Positions 1 through 52,454 of a stretch of 64,000 bases of DNA are shown in pieces. The stretch comes from Haematobia irritans. Its lineage: Eukaryota; Arthropoda; Insecta; Diptera; Muscidae. Each line of letters opens with the position of its first letter. The stretch's first letter is position 1. A program made the translations under genes and the position numbers. The DNA lies in NCBI RefSeq assembly GCF_050003625.1, contig NC_134398.1:112568145-112632144 (forward strand), in the 5' to 3' direction. Under the pieces are notes generated by a model. That model had not been told where the DNA came from. It did no database searches and saw nothing but the letters and a program-made list of their open reading frames with translations.

Positions 1-299
1 GGGTATATTAACTTTGTCATTCCGTTTGTAACACATCGAAATATTGCTCTAAGACCCCATAAAGTATATATATTCTGGGTCGTGGTGAAATTCTGAGTCG
101 ATCTAAGCATGTCCGTCCGTCCGTCTGTTGAAATCACGCTAACTTCCGAACGGAACAAGCTATCGACTTGAAACTTGGCACAAGTAGTTGTTATCGATGT
201 AGGTCGGATGGTATTGAAAATGGGCCATATCGGTCCACTTTTACGTATAGCCCCCGTATAAAGGGACCCTCAGATTTGGCTTGTGAAGCCTCTAACAGA

Positions 300-1430
300 A
301 GCATATTTCATCCGATCCGGCTGAAATTTGGTACATGGTGTTGGTGTATGGTCTCTAATAACCATGCAAAAATTGGTCCACATCGGTCCATAATTATATA
401 TAGCCCCCATATAAACTGATCCGGCTGAAATTTGGTACATGGTGTTAGTATATGGTCTCTAACAACCATGCAAAAATTGGTCCACATCGATCTATAATTA
501 TATATAGCCCCCATATAAACCGATCCCCAGATTTGGCTTGCGGAGCCTCAAAGAGAAGCATATTTCATCCGATCCGGCTGAAATTTGGTACATGGTATTG
601 GTATATGGTCTCTAACAATCATGCACAAATTGGTCCACATCGGTCCATAATTATATATAGCCCCCATATAAACCGATCCCCAGATTTGGCTTGCGGAGCC
701 TCAAAGAGAAGCAAATTTCATCCAATCCGGCTGAAATTTGGTACATGTATGGTCTCTAACAACTATGCAAAAATTCATCCACATCGGTCCATAATTATAT
801 ATAGACCCCATATAAACCGATCTCCAGATTTGGCGTGCGAAGCCTCAAAGAGAAGCAAATTGCATCCGATCCGGCTGAAATTTGGTACATGGTGTTGGTA
901 TATGGTCTCTAACAACCGTGCAAAAATTGGTCTACATCGGTCCATAATTATATATAGCGCCCATATAAACCGATCCCCAGATTTGGGTTGCGGAGCCTCA
1001 AAGAGAAGCAAATTTCATCCGATCCGCCTGAAATTTGGTACATGATATTGGTATATGGTCTCTAACAACCATGCAAAAATTGGTCCACTTCGGTTCATAA
1101 TTATATATAGCCCCCATATAAACCGATCCCCAGATTTGGCTTGCGAAGTCTCCAAGAGAAGCAAATTTCATCCAATCCGGTTGTAATTTGGAACATGGTG
1201 TTAGTATATGATCTTTAACAAGCGTGCCAGAATTGGTCCATATCGGTCCATAATTATATATAGCCCCCATAGAAAACGTTCTCCAGATTTGACCTCCGGA
1301 GCCTCTTGGAGGAGCAAAATTCATCCGATCCGGTTCAAATTAGGAACGTGGTGTTAGTATATGGTCGCTAACAATCATACCAAAATTGGTCCAATCACAC
1401 AAAAATTGGTCCATATCGGTTCATAATCAT
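300..1430 (+). repeat. ~153-bp tandem array in F1 Helentron
   Basis: The CGATCYCCAG core recurs at 521, 674, 818, 971 and 1124, spacings of 153, 144, 153 and 153 bp. Because 153 is a multiple of 3, the units stay open in one frame on each strand and give spurious ORFs. Confidence 0.9.
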
Positions 1431-1440
1431 GGTTGCCACT

Positions 1441-1825
1441 AGAGCCAAAAATAGTCTACCAAAATTTTATTTCTATAGAAAATTTTGTCAAAATTTTATT
1501 TCTATAGAAAATTTTGTCAAAATTTTATTTCTAGAGAAAATTTTGTTAAAATTATATACGGTTCATAATCATGGTTGCCACTCGAGCCAAAAATAATCTA
1601 CCAAGATTTTATTTCTATAGAAAATTTTGTCAAAAGTTTATTTCTATAGAAAATTTTGTTAAAATTTTATTTCTGTAGAAATTCTTGTCAAAATGTGCTT
1701 TCTATAGAAAGTTTTGTCAACATTTTTATTTCTATAGAAAATTTTGTGAAAATCTTATTTCTATAGAAAATTTTGTTAAAATTTTATTTCTGTAGAAAAT
1801 TTTGTCAAAATTTTATGTCTACTTT
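1441..1825 (+). repeat. 29-bp AT-rich tandem array
   Basis: Units of 29 bp centred on TTTCTATAGAAA inside AAAATTTT runs, hence each unit is itself near-palindromic. The same array recurs at about 7140-7520, 25040-25160, 61110-61275 and 61990-62370. Confidence 0.9.
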
Positions 1826-2058
1826 GTCAAACTGAATTATATACGTATTGGATGATTTAATATATACCACGTATGGAATTACATACAATTTAGAAGTTGG
1901 TGCTAGGAGGTTTTAAGATACCTTGCCATCGGCAAGCGTTACCGCAACTTAAGTAATTCGATTGTGGATGGCAGTGTTTAGAAGAAGTTTCTACGCAATC
2001 CATGATGGAGGGTACATAAGCTTCGGCCTGGCCGAACTTACGGCCGTATATACTTGTT

Positions 2059-2457
2059 TTTAAATCAATGAAAAGCGTTTTTGATTACTCTAACGTGACA
2101 TCATTCACTTTTCAGTTTCTAAAATTAAATCCACGTGTGCACTTCATAAATGCATCAACAGAACTGAATGCAGCAATAAAACTCAAAGATACAAATAGTC
2201 ATAAAGGATACATACCTGCCGTAAAGAAAAACAACTCCACACACACACACGATCCCTTTCTGATCTGGATATTGCAAGAAAACAACTCTCACCACAAAAG
2301 ATACCAACAACACAAGGAACATTCCATTGTCTCTAGAATCAAAACAACCAACAACAGCATAAATGACGCAATAACAAACACAAACAATCATACGAAATAT
2401 ACACAAAATGTCTCTAAAAACTCCCTCACATGATGCACTCACATTTTCCAGTAGCAC
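2059..2457. other. Intergenic, no gene recognised
   Basis: CA-rich, AT-rich DNA with open frames on both strands but no recognisable domain or codon pattern. Confidence 0.6.
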
Positions 2458-3227
2458 CAGTGTTGCCGCTACTACTTCAATCGAAGTATTTTGCTTCATT
2501 TTCACAAAATTTACTCGTCACTCCTTCTTCCAAAAATCTGCTTCACTTTTTGTTCTGCTTCAAATTTTTAAATTTTCCCTCATATTACCTAATTGTTTTT
2601 CCTATTCCTTTAATTACGATGAACATAGCGGTTTAAATCATTGAATTATTAACCGATATGGACCAATTTTTGCATAGTTGTTAGAGACCCTATACTTACA
2701 CCATGTACCAAAATTCAGCCGGATCGGATGAAATTTGGTTGTCTTAGAGGCTCCGCAAGCCAAATCGGGGGATCAGTTTATATGGGGGCTATATATAATT
2801 ATGGAAAGATGTGGACCATGGATGTTAGAGATCATATGCTGAAACCATGTACCAAATTTCAGCTGGATCGGATGAAATTTGCTTCTCTTAGAGTCCCCGC
2901 AAGCCAAATTTGGGGGTTCGTTTATATGGGGGCTATACGTAAAAGTGGAAGTTAGCGTGATTTCAACAGACGTACGGACAGGCTTAGATCGACTCAGAAT
3001 TTCACCACGACCCAGAATATATATACTTTATGGGGTCTTAGAGCAATATTTCGATGTGTTACAAACGGAATGACAAAGTTAATATACCCCCATCCTATGG
3101 TAGAGGGTATAATAAAATGAATTCTATTGTTTTGTTTTCAAAAATGTATGCTACTTCAATTTTATTCAATCTACTCCACTTTTTTCCAAAATCTACTTCA
3201 CTCAATTTTTCACTAGAGGCAGCACTG
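2458..3227. mobile_element. hAT-like ends (CAGTGYTGCC) enclosing a Helentron fragment
   Basis: Left end CAGTGTTGCCGCTACT at 2458; right end GAGGCAGCACTG finishing at 3227; these are inverted relative to each other. Subterminal sequence on both sides is rich in ACTTC/GCTTC motifs. A Helentron piece (2643-3113) sits between. No clear 8-bp target duplication, so the two ends may come from different copies. Confidence 0.5.
2643..3113 (-). mobile_element. F1 Helentron 5' fragment
   Basis: Reads on the minus strand from the hairpin 5' end (TATACCC near 3113) through the ACCCCATAAAGTATATAT block into two ~153-bp units, truncated at 2643. The flank beyond 3113 is the same as that beyond 9365. Confidence 0.75.
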
Positions 3228-3228
3228 A

Positions 3229-3420
3229 CAGTGCTGCCGCTACTACTTCAATCGAAGTATTTTGCTTCGTTTTCACAAAATTTACTTCGTCACTCCTTCT
3301 TCCAAAAATCTGCTTCACCTTTTGTTCTGCTTCAAATTTTAAAATTTTTCCCCTATTACCTAATTGTTTTTCCTATTCCTTTAATTACGATGAACATAGC
3401 GATTTTAATCATTGAACATA
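3229..3420 (+). mobile_element. Second left end of the CAGTGYTGCC family
   Basis: Starts CAGTGCTGCCGCTACT two bases after the previous right end and repeats about 190 bp of the 2458-2645 sequence with few differences. Its own right end is not visible. Confidence 0.55.
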
Positions 3421-3551
3421 TGCAAACCCTATTTTTCATCGCTGGAATGGCAACCCTTTATTTTTGCTTTGTACAAGTGTCAATGCGTGAACTGTGAAAT
3501 TGTTATGAGTAAATAACGTGTGGATAAGTGATGTGCAAGATGAATCGGTAA

Positions 3552-3945
3552 GTATGGGGGCTATATACAATTATGAACTTGATATGGACCAATTTTGTGT
3601 GATTGGGGATCGATTTATCTGAGGGCTATATATAACTATAGACCGATATGGACGTAGTTAGACATGGTTGTTAACGGCCATATACTAGCACAATGTACCA
3701 AATTTCAACTGACTCGGATGAAATTTGCTCCTCCAAGAGGCTCCAAAACCAAATCTCCGGATCGGCTTATATGGGTGCTACATATGATTATGAACTGATA
3801 TGGACCACTTTTGGCATGGTTGTTAAATATCATATACTACCACCACGTACCAAATTTCAACCGAATCGGATGAATTTTGCATCTCCATAAGGCACCGGAG
3901 GTCAAATCTGGTGATCGGTTTATAAGGGAGCTTGTAGTAATCGCG
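3552..3945 (-). mobile_element. F1 Helentron repeat-unit fragment
   Basis: Two to three diverged ~153-bp units (GGGGGCTATATA, GACCGATATGGAC motifs) in minus orientation, without either terminus. Ends where the TA-flanked element 3948-4237 begins. Confidence 0.7.
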
Positions 3946-3947
3946 TA

Positions 3948-4237
3948 CACAGAAAATAATTTCACGAAAACTTTTCCAATTAAAATCTTAATTGAGTTTT
4001 AAAAAATATTCAATTAAAAATTTAATTGATTCAACAAATGTTTTAATTGAAACAAAAATCAATCACACAAATTAATAGGATCAATTAATTTTTTAATTGG
4101 ATCAATTAATTTTTTAATTGACTGTCAATTAATTTTTTAATTGATACTATCATTTCTGTGATTGAAGACATTTCAATTAAAAAATTAATTGGATCAATTA
4201 ATTTCGTGATTGAATCAGAAAATTTTTTTTTTGTGTG
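3948..4237. mobile_element. 290-bp AT-rich MITE with TA target duplication
   Basis: Ends CACAGAAAAT... and ...TTTTTTGTGTG are flanked by TA on both sides (3946-3947, 4238-4239). The interior repeats AATTAATTTTTTAATTG-type palindromes. Relatives lie at 24590-24797, about 37030-37345 and 40000-40150. Confidence 0.65.
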
Positions 4238-4239
4238 TA

Positions 4240-5815
4240 GGAAATATTTTCATTACAACACAACCGAATAAACCAGTTGAAAATTTTATTAGTGGCATCC
4301 CTATTATTCGATCATCGCTTAATAATCAGAAATGATTATAGCTTCCTGAACTTAATAATAATCGATTGTAGTAGAGAGAGTAAGAGAGAATTAGCGCGAA
4401 TTATTTTTTTTACATTCACCGCTAGTCGTTGGGATTTTGCTTAAAGCATATATTGATATTCATTCCTCGTGTTAAGTTGAGGAGACGACATCGAAAGAAA
4501 AGAAAATCTGGAAAAAAAATTTTTAACCCAGTATTGATCTATTGGAAACCCGTGATACCGTTTTTATATTTTCCGAAACGTGGAACTTAAATTATTATTT
4601 TTTTAAAATTGTTATTAATTATTCTATGCTGAAGAAAATACTTTTAAAAGGTAATAAGACCTATGTTAAATCTTAACTTACATTTCAATAAAATGTTAAA
4701 TTTTCTTTAGATTGGAGGCCGAAGGCTCGAAACGCCAAAAATCCACGTGACGCGGAACACGCTTTGGGTTTCGAGGAACGTTGGCCTCAAATACATTTTT
4801 GGATACCACTAAATCACTTTTGAACAAATTAATGAATTGAGGAATATCAAATATACTGGCCCCGAATATATACGACATCATCCATTTCAATAGAAATTAG
4901 AGAACTTGGATTATAAAATTAATTTAGAAAAAGAATAAGCAATAATTGGATCTAAGTTCCCTTCATCCGTTGCCATTATCTAAAGATATATTTAATTTTT
5001 CTCAAGGCATTCATAATTCAATTTAATAGCATACCGAAGCTGCAACCGTGTTCCTGAATCTGGCCAGCCGAAGGAAAGCACGTGAGTACAATCAAGACCA
5101 TTGAAAAAATTAGTAGGTGTGTATGTACTATTATATCATTATAGAATCCCTTGAAAAAAAAGAAAAAGAAGCAACTGGTCTCCCCTAATAAAATATATAA
5201 ATTTCCATAACATAAAAAAATTCTAAACATAAGGTGTAGGATACTTCCCCAAATTTTTGCTTTTTCTTACAAAAAAAAAAAAAAAAAAACCAAACAAGAG
5301 ATGATCATAGTAATGCGTAAATTTTTTTGTCTTAACTCTCTTGCTCTCGCTATAAATACTCATTCATTCATTATTTCTGTAGGTTTCTACTATTGATAAT
5401 TTCTTGTTGTGATATTATTGCGTTACATAGTTTTTAATAACATTGTTTTTGCGTCTTGAATTACTCCGTGTATGTATACATTTGATAATTTTTTAAGTTT
5501 GTTTTGATTATATTCATTCATAAGAATTATATTTTTTTGTTTTGAGCTTCTAATGAATAAACGTTGACGTTAACTGTCATGAATAACTAAAGTACTTTCA
5601 CTAAGGCTAACCGTCGATCACAGTAGCGTAGAGGGGTTCTTATTAATGGGATTTCGAGGGCTATAAGAACCTAAGGTAGGGTGGGCACATTTTACTACAG
5701 AGAATTTACATCTAACTCTGTATCCGATATTCGTCTATTTTTAGATTCCGTCTGTGGGGTGGTTTATAGTTTAAATAGTTTTGAAAGATTTATAGTTAAT
5801 AGAGTTCATTACTTT
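4240..5815. other. Intergenic, no gene recognised
   Basis: AT-rich sequence with a 20-base poly(A) run near 5271-5290. Short ORFs only; none has a recognisable motif. No repeat found elsewhere in the window. Confidence 0.55.
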
Positions 5816-5816
5816 T

Positions 5817-7754
5817 TTATACCCTCCACCATAGGATGGGGGTATATTAACTTTGTCATTCCGTTTGTAACACATCGAAATATTGCTCTAAGACCCCATA
5901 AAGTATATATATTCTGGGTCGTGGTGAAATTCTGAGTCGATCTAAGCATGTCCGTCCGTCTGTCCGTCTGTCCGGCTGTCCGTCCGTCTGTGGAAATCAC
6001 GCTAACTTCCGAACGAAACAAGCTATCGACTTGAAACTTGGCACAAGTAGTTGTTATTGATGTAGGTCGGATGGTATTGAAAATCGGCCATATCGGACCA
6101 CGTTTACGTATAGCCCCCATATAAACCGATCCCCAAATTTGGCTTGGGGAGCCTCCCGGAGCAGCAAAATTCATCCGATCCGGTTGAAATTTGGTACCTG
6201 ATGTTAGTATATGGCCTCTAACAACCATGCAAAAATTGGTCCATATCGGCTCCCATATAAACCGATCCCCAGATTTGACCTCCGGAGCCTCTTGGAGAGC
6301 AAAATTCATCCGATCCGGTTGAAATGTGGTACCTGATGTTAGTATACGGTCTCTAACAACCATGCAAAAATTGGTCCATATCGGTCCATAATTATATATA
6401 GCCCCCATATAAACCGATCCCCAGATTTGACCTCCGGAGTCTCTTGGAGGGGCAAAATTCATCCGATCCTGTTGAAATGTGGTACCTGATGTTAGTATAC
6501 GGTCTCTAACAACCATGCAAAAATTGGTCCATATCGGTCCATAATTATATATAGCCCCCATATAAACCGATCCCCAGATTTGACCTCCAGAGCCTCTTGG
6601 AGGGGAAAAATTCATCCGATCCGGTTGAAATGTGGTACCTGATGTTAGTATACGGTCTCTAACAACCATGCAAAAATTGGTCCATATCGGTCCATAATTA
6701 TATATAGCCCCCATATAAACCGATCCCCAGATTTGACCTCCGGAGTCTCTTGGAGGGGCAAAATTCATCCGATCCTGTTGAAATTTGGTACCTGATGTTA
6801 GTATACGGCCTCTAACAACCATGCAAAAATTGGTCCATATCGGTTCATAATTATATATAGCTCCCATATAAACTGATCCCCAGATTTGAACTCCGGAGAC
6901 TCTTGGAGGAGCAAAATTCATCCGATCCAATTGAAATTTAGTACGTGGTGTTAGTATATAGTCTCTAACAACCATGCAAAAATTGGTCCATATCGGTTCA
7001 TAATTATATATAGCAAAAGTCATCCGATGCGGTAGAAATTTGGTACATTTTGTCAATATATGGCCTCTAACAGCCGTGTAAAAATTGGTCAATATCGGTC
7101 TTTAGTTATATGTAGCCGATGACTTATTACACAAAAATTGGTCCATATCGCCAAAAATAATCTATCAAAACTTTATTTCCATAGAAAATTTTGTCAAATT
7201 TTATTACTATAGAAAGTTGTGTCAAAATTTCATTTCTATAGAACGTTTTGTCAAACGTTTATTTCTATAGAAATGTTTGTCAAAATTTTATTTCCATAGA
7301 AAGTTTTGTCAAAATTTTATTTTTATAGAAAATTTTGTAAAAAATTTATTTCTGTAGAAAATTTTGTCAACATTTTATTTCTATACAAAATTTTGTCAAC
7401 ATTTTACTTCCATAGAAAATTTTGTCAACATTTTATTTCTATAGAAAATTTTGTCAAGTTTTTATTTCTATAGATAATTTTGTCAAGTTTTCATTTCTAT
7501 AGATAATTTTGTCAAACTATATTATATACGTATTTAATCGGCCTTTTTTTGTTTAATATATACCCCGTATGGGCTAACTTACAATTTAGAAAACAGTGTT
7601 AAAAAGTTTTACGATACCTTGCCATCGGCAAGTGTTATCGCAACCCAAGTAATTCGATTGTGGATGACAGCCTTTAGTAGAAGTTCCTACGCAATCCATG
7701 GTGGAGGGTACATAAGATTCGGCCTGGCCGAACTTACGGCCGTATATACTTGTT
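5817..7754 (+). mobile_element. Complete F1-type Helentron (both termini present)
   Basis: The 5' end forms a hairpin (CCACCAT AGG ATGGGGG). Then the ACCCCATAAAGTATATAT block, (GTCY)n at 5948-5995, ~153-bp units (about 6110-7110), 29-bp units (about 7140-7520), and the TTCGGCCTGGCCGAA palindrome near the 3' end ACTTGTT. No coding capacity; the long open frame on the opposite strand (7092-5809) is only the in-frame 51-codon repeat unit. A diverged subfamily relative to 1-2058. Confidence 0.75.
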
Positions 7755-7962
7755 TTGTTTAATATATACCCCGTATGGGCTAACTTACAATTTAGAAGAC
7801 AGTGTTAAAAAGTTTTACGATACCTTGCCATCGGCAAGTGTTATCGCAACCCAAGTAATTCGATTGTGGATGACAGCCTTTAGTAGAAGTTCCTACGCAA
7901 TCCATGGTGGAGGGTACATAAGATTCGGCCTGGCCGAACTTACGGCCGTATATACTTGTTTT
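7551..7962 (+). repeat. 206-bp tandem duplication of a Helentron 3' end
   Basis: 7551-7756 and 7757-7962 match almost exactly (AAAACAG against AAGACAG is the visible difference). Each copy carries the GGCCTGGCC palindrome and ACTTGTTTT terminus, so the element has two consecutive 3' ends. Confidence 0.9.
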
Positions 7963-8274
7963 GTTTTGTTTTTAGGCACGTAGATTTTTTTTTGTTGACG
8001 ACTTCATTTTAGGTACTTCCAAAGACTCACCCCGGTTGCCGACGAGCTAGACCTTTACCAGTACGTGCCGATGGCAGATACCTAATATGAGTTTGAAGAT
8101 CTGGTCGTTACAAGCTACATATAATTATGGACTGATATGAACCAATTCCTGCATGGTTGTTGGATACAATATATTAACACCACGTACCAAATTTCAACTG
8201 AATCAGATGAATTTTGCTCTTCCAAGGGGCTCCGGAGATCAAATCTGGGGATCGGTTTATATGGGGGCTATATA

Positions 8275-9208
8275 AAGGGTGATTCTTTTGAGGTTAGGAT
8301 TTTCATGCATTAGTATTTGACAGATCACGTGGGATTTCAGACATGGTGTCAAAGAGAAAGATGCTCAGTATGATTTGACATTTCATCATGAATAGACTTA
8401 CGATCTGCCACAACGTCGAATTTTCAGTGAATGGGCCCTAGAAAAGTTGGCAGAAAATCCGCTTTTTTATCGACAAATTTTGTTCAGCGATGAGGCTCAT
8501 TTCTGGTTGAATGGCTACGTAAATAAGCAAAATTGCCGCATTTGGAGTGAAGAGCAACCAGAAGCCGTTCAAGAACTGTCCATGCATCCCGAAAAATGCA
8601 CTGTTTGGTGTGGTTTGTACGCTGGTGGAATCATTGGACCGTATTTTTTCAAAGATGCTGTTGGACGCAACGTTACGGTGAATGGCGATCGCTATCGTTC
8701 GATGCTAACAAACTTTTTGTTGCCAAAAATGGAAGAACTGAACTTGGTTGACATGTGGTTTCAACAAGATGGCGCTACATGCCACACAGCTCGCGATTCT
8801 ATGGCCATTTTGAGGGAAAACTTCGGAGAACAATTCATCTCAAGAAATGGACCGGTAAGTTGGCCACCAAGATCATGCGATTTGACGCCTTTAGACTATT
8901 TTTTGTGGGGCTACGTCAAGTCTAAAGTCTACAGAAATAAGCCAGCAACTATTCCAGCTTTGGAAGACAACATTTCCGAAGAAATTCGGGCTATTCCGGC
9001 CGAAATGCTCGAAAAAGTTGCCCAAAATTGGACTTTCCGAATGGACCACCTAAGACGCAGCCGCGGTCAACATTTAAATGAAATTATCTTCAAAAAGTAA
9101 ATGTCATGGACCAATCTAACGTTTCAAATAAAGAACCGATGAGATTTTGCAAATTTTATGCGTTTTTTTTAAAAAAAAAGTTATCAAGCTCTTAACAAAT
9201 CACCCTTT
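8275..9208 (+). mobile_element. rosa-like (DD41D) Tc1/mariner element, internally deleted, copy 1
   Basis: 934 bp with TIRs beginning AAGGGTGATT and a TA target duplication, inserted in a Helentron unit. Only the catalytic half of the transposase region remains. The N-terminal DNA-binding region is missing between about 8408 and 8420, where copy 2 shows the same deletion joint. Confidence 0.8.
8447..9100 (+). pseudogene. DD41D transposase, C-terminal catalytic half
   Basis: 217 codons are open from an internal Met. Catalytic motifs are all present: FSDEAHF (first Asp), FQQDGATCH (second Asp) and LTPLDYFLW (third Asp). There are 41 residues between the second and third Asp, the spacing of the rosa group of the Tc1/mariner superfamily. 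The helix-turn-helix half is absent. The upstream Met at about 8391 is out of frame because of a 1-nt deletion relative to copy 2. It cannot be a functional transposase alone, but the RNase H-like fold is strikingly intact. It ends in NEIIFKK, then AATAAA at about 9127. Confidence 0.85.
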
Positions 9209-9362
9209 ATAATTATTAACCGATGTGGACCAATTTTTGCATAGTTGTTAGATACCATATACTTACACCATGTACCAAATTTCTATAATATTTCTAATAT
9301 TTCGATGTGTTACAAACGGAATGTCAAAGTTAATATACCCCCATCCTATGGTGGAGGGTATA

Positions 9363-9476
9363 ATAAAATGAATTCTATTGTTTTGTTTTCAAAAATGTAT
9401 GCTACTTCAATTTTATTCAATCTACTCCACTTTTTTCCAAAATCTACTTCACTCAATTTTTCACTAGCGGCAGCAC
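9363..9476. mobile_element. Right end of the CAGTGYTGCC hAT-like family
   Basis: Same ~115 bp as 3111-3227, ending GCGGCAGCACTG, again directly abutting a Helentron 5' end. Confidence 0.55.
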
Positions 9477-10080
9477 TGGATATGACACCAAGAAAACAAC
9501 TGAACAAATTATGAGAATTGAAAGTTTTGTAACGTATTCTAACGGTATTTTGTTTACTTTTGTTCCTTTGTCTTCGATTAGGACAAGCATCATACATTTT
9601 TATGCACTACGCGTAAACACCGAAACGAATTTAAGAACACAATTGCTTGTGTTTTTTTATTTTGCTACGCAGACTATTTTGCACATTACTTTTAGATACC
9701 AAAAGTAAATGATCACTTGATTTATTTTTACAATTTCTCTCTCTTTTTTGTGAGGGAGACTATTTCTTTCTATTTTATCGTCAACTGGTAATGCCCAATA
9801 TAGTCTATCGATTATTTAAGAGAATACTTAATGGTGCTGAATTGGTTGTAATCAAATGGTACATTATATGCATTTAGAAAACGGGTCTTTAGTACTTTTT
9901 GAATTCATTATTCTATTCCAAAATAACCACCTGCAGCTGTTGCGTGCTTTTTTAAGTAGGGAAAAAGGGACAATAGCTATTTGCCGAACAAGCGGGTAGC
10001 TCCTACGTTTGTTACATATATTGCCTGATAAAATACGCCACCATTATTGCGTTCTGCCGGAATCGAAAGATTCAGTATAT

Positions 10081-10134
10081 AAATAATAGAGCCGTATAAA
10101 TACAAATCTCTTTATTTATACGACTCTATTATTT
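10081..10134. other. 22-bp near-perfect hairpin 1.3 kb downstream of al
   Basis: Arms 10081-10102 and 10113-10134 are inverted repeats with one mismatch, around a 10-nt loop. On the minus (al) strand that mismatch becomes a G-U wobble, so the RNA would form an unbroken 22-bp stem. It could be a 3' UTR structure, a tiny TIR remnant or a miRNA-like hairpin; nothing decides. Confidence 0.6.
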
Positions 10135-10990
10135 GGCTGATTTTTATTTAAATTTTAAATTAATTCAACATACGGATATTTAATTGTTTGTTTGCATGTA
10201 AATAAGAAAGCTTCGTTTTACCTAGACATTTTTTTAAATATGAAGGTATTTGCATTAAAACTTCTCCATTGGCATAATTTTTGTAAATTGCTAGAGACGT
10301 ACATATGCACCATGCCTGAAATAAGATAGATCCACCAAACATATGTTAAATGGATGACCATGACTGGAGGTATCGTGTGTGGTTGAAGAAAATTAACTGG
10401 CGCCTCTGTAATCACTAACACCAACCAGACGCATACACGTACCAATGGTTGTATTGTCGTCCACTTGCTGTGTATCCACACTATTCATAGTTGGAGCATC
10501 CAAATGCCCTGGGTGGTTTTAGTGGTCTGCATTAGTGTCGAATAAATTTAAGATGAGCATTTAAACGCCAGCTCTAATACGGCTAATTGAGAAAAACGTG
10601 ACAAATGTATTAAGCCATAAACGACATTGAGGTAAACCATAGCAGACTGACTCAGAACGAATATTTGTGAGAAATAAAAACAAAAGACTGAAGACACAAG
10701 CACCACAGTAGCATTCTCAAATTGAGTTTACTTACCACACCACACAACAAATAAAATATACACAACATTTCATCAAATTCTTTTGTGAATATCACAAAAT
10801 TTTTATTTCTTTAATTTTAAATTATCTTTAGATTTACATAAGAAAAGTCTTTGATATTGCCACTCGTACCTACGAACATTTGCCTTTGAAGATCTTAACT
10901 AAACTAAATTTAAATTACACTATCTTGGGGGGCTAACTGAGCAATTATTAAACCTAGGTAGATGCTGACAAAACGTAATGTCAATGCCTA

Positions 10991-10996
10991 TTTATT
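10991..10996 (-). promoter_or_regulatory. Candidate al polyadenylation signal (AATAAA)
   Basis: First AATAAA on the minus strand downstream of the al stop, about 435 nt away. AT-rich DNA makes chance occurrence likely, and other copies exist near 10802. Low confidence. Confidence 0.3.
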
Positions 10997-11430
10997 CCTC
11001 TTATTGCCGTCAGCAAAATAATACATAAACGTAAATGGTTGTTTTTAACCAAACAATTAAATTTTATGGTAATTTTTTGTCATTTGTAAGACATAATATG
11101 CTAAGATAACCTGCTATAACTGCGTAACTTACTAGCTAGATTTCATATACATAAGTGGCAAAACAAGGCTTTGTGGGAACGTATACGCATGTGCATTTAA
11201 CTAAAATCTAAATCTGGAACAAAGCGGCAGTTATAGACTACCATCGGGGAAGTTACCAGTGGCTACCGCATTTTACACTGGGTTGGGTAGAGCAGTGCTA
11301 TTGGTCCTTTGCAACACATTTAATTTACTCCATTGCGCTTTCCTTCCATATAACGACAAAAAGAGAAAATTTTAGCTCCTTTTGCAGTTTTGCATGACAT
11401 ATGCTCTGCTGTGAAGAAAAACTGGCATTA

Positions 11431-52133
<40,703 letters not shown>

Positions 52134-52454
52134 TGTTGTTGTCTTTGATTTCAGCTTAAAACCATGCATTGACTAAACTGCAAGTGTAGCTTAACCAACA
52201 GAGGAAAATAATGTTTGTCAAATTTATTTGGGCAAAGCCCTATAGAATGCAAGATGGTTGGATGGACGCACGTTCCGGAATTACCACATTTCTCATCAGC
52301 ATCCTCTACTTGCAGCAAAACTATCAACCAATTGTCAGATTCAGACAGTTCACTAAACCCGAAAGTGAACCACACTTGAACCTTCCGAAAAAGGGTTTAC
52401 ACGATAGCTGGCTTATGCCGAAATAAATTCGTACAAACATATCTCTTTTTCTTG

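Larger units (their letters stand above)
1..2058 (+). mobile_element. DINE-1-like Helentron, family F1 (5' tip cut by the window edge)
   Basis: Non-autonomous, no Rep/Helicase. In order: a 5' block with ACCCCATAAAGTATATATAT and GAGTCGATCT (recalled as also in Drosophila INE-1/DINE-1), a short (GTCY)n microsatellite at 110-125, an array of ~153-bp units (about 300-1430), an array of 29-bp units (1441-1825), then a 3' block ending in the palindrome TTCGGCCTGGCCGAA and the terminus TATATACTTGTT. About 20-25 bp of the 5' end lie outside the window. Almost identical to the inverted copy at 61777-63916. Confidence 0.75.
8095..9365 (-). mobile_element. F1 Helentron fragment interrupted by a DD41D transposon
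   Basis: 8095-8274 and 9209-9365 are one minus-strand Helentron fragment. Removing 8275-9208 and one TA restores the family sequence CTATATATAATTATT exactly. The right side lacks the microsatellite and part of the 5' block (internal deletion near 9290) but keeps the 5' hairpin end. Confidence 0.75.
9480..11430. other. al 3' flank / 3' UTR region
   Basis: Apparently single-copy DNA with no second gene recognised. It holds the 10081-10134 hairpin and candidate poly(A) signals of al. The al 3' UTR must lie in the part nearest 11430. Confidence 0.6.

Noticed and set aside
2068..2505. Two overlapping ~120-codon frames as genes
   Set aside because: Opposite-strand overlap, low-complexity CA-rich sequence, no domain; neither can be supported.
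5809..7092. 427-codon open frame on minus as a protein gene
   Set aside because: It reads antisense through Helentron 153-bp repeats; the unit length is a multiple of three, so openness is trivial.
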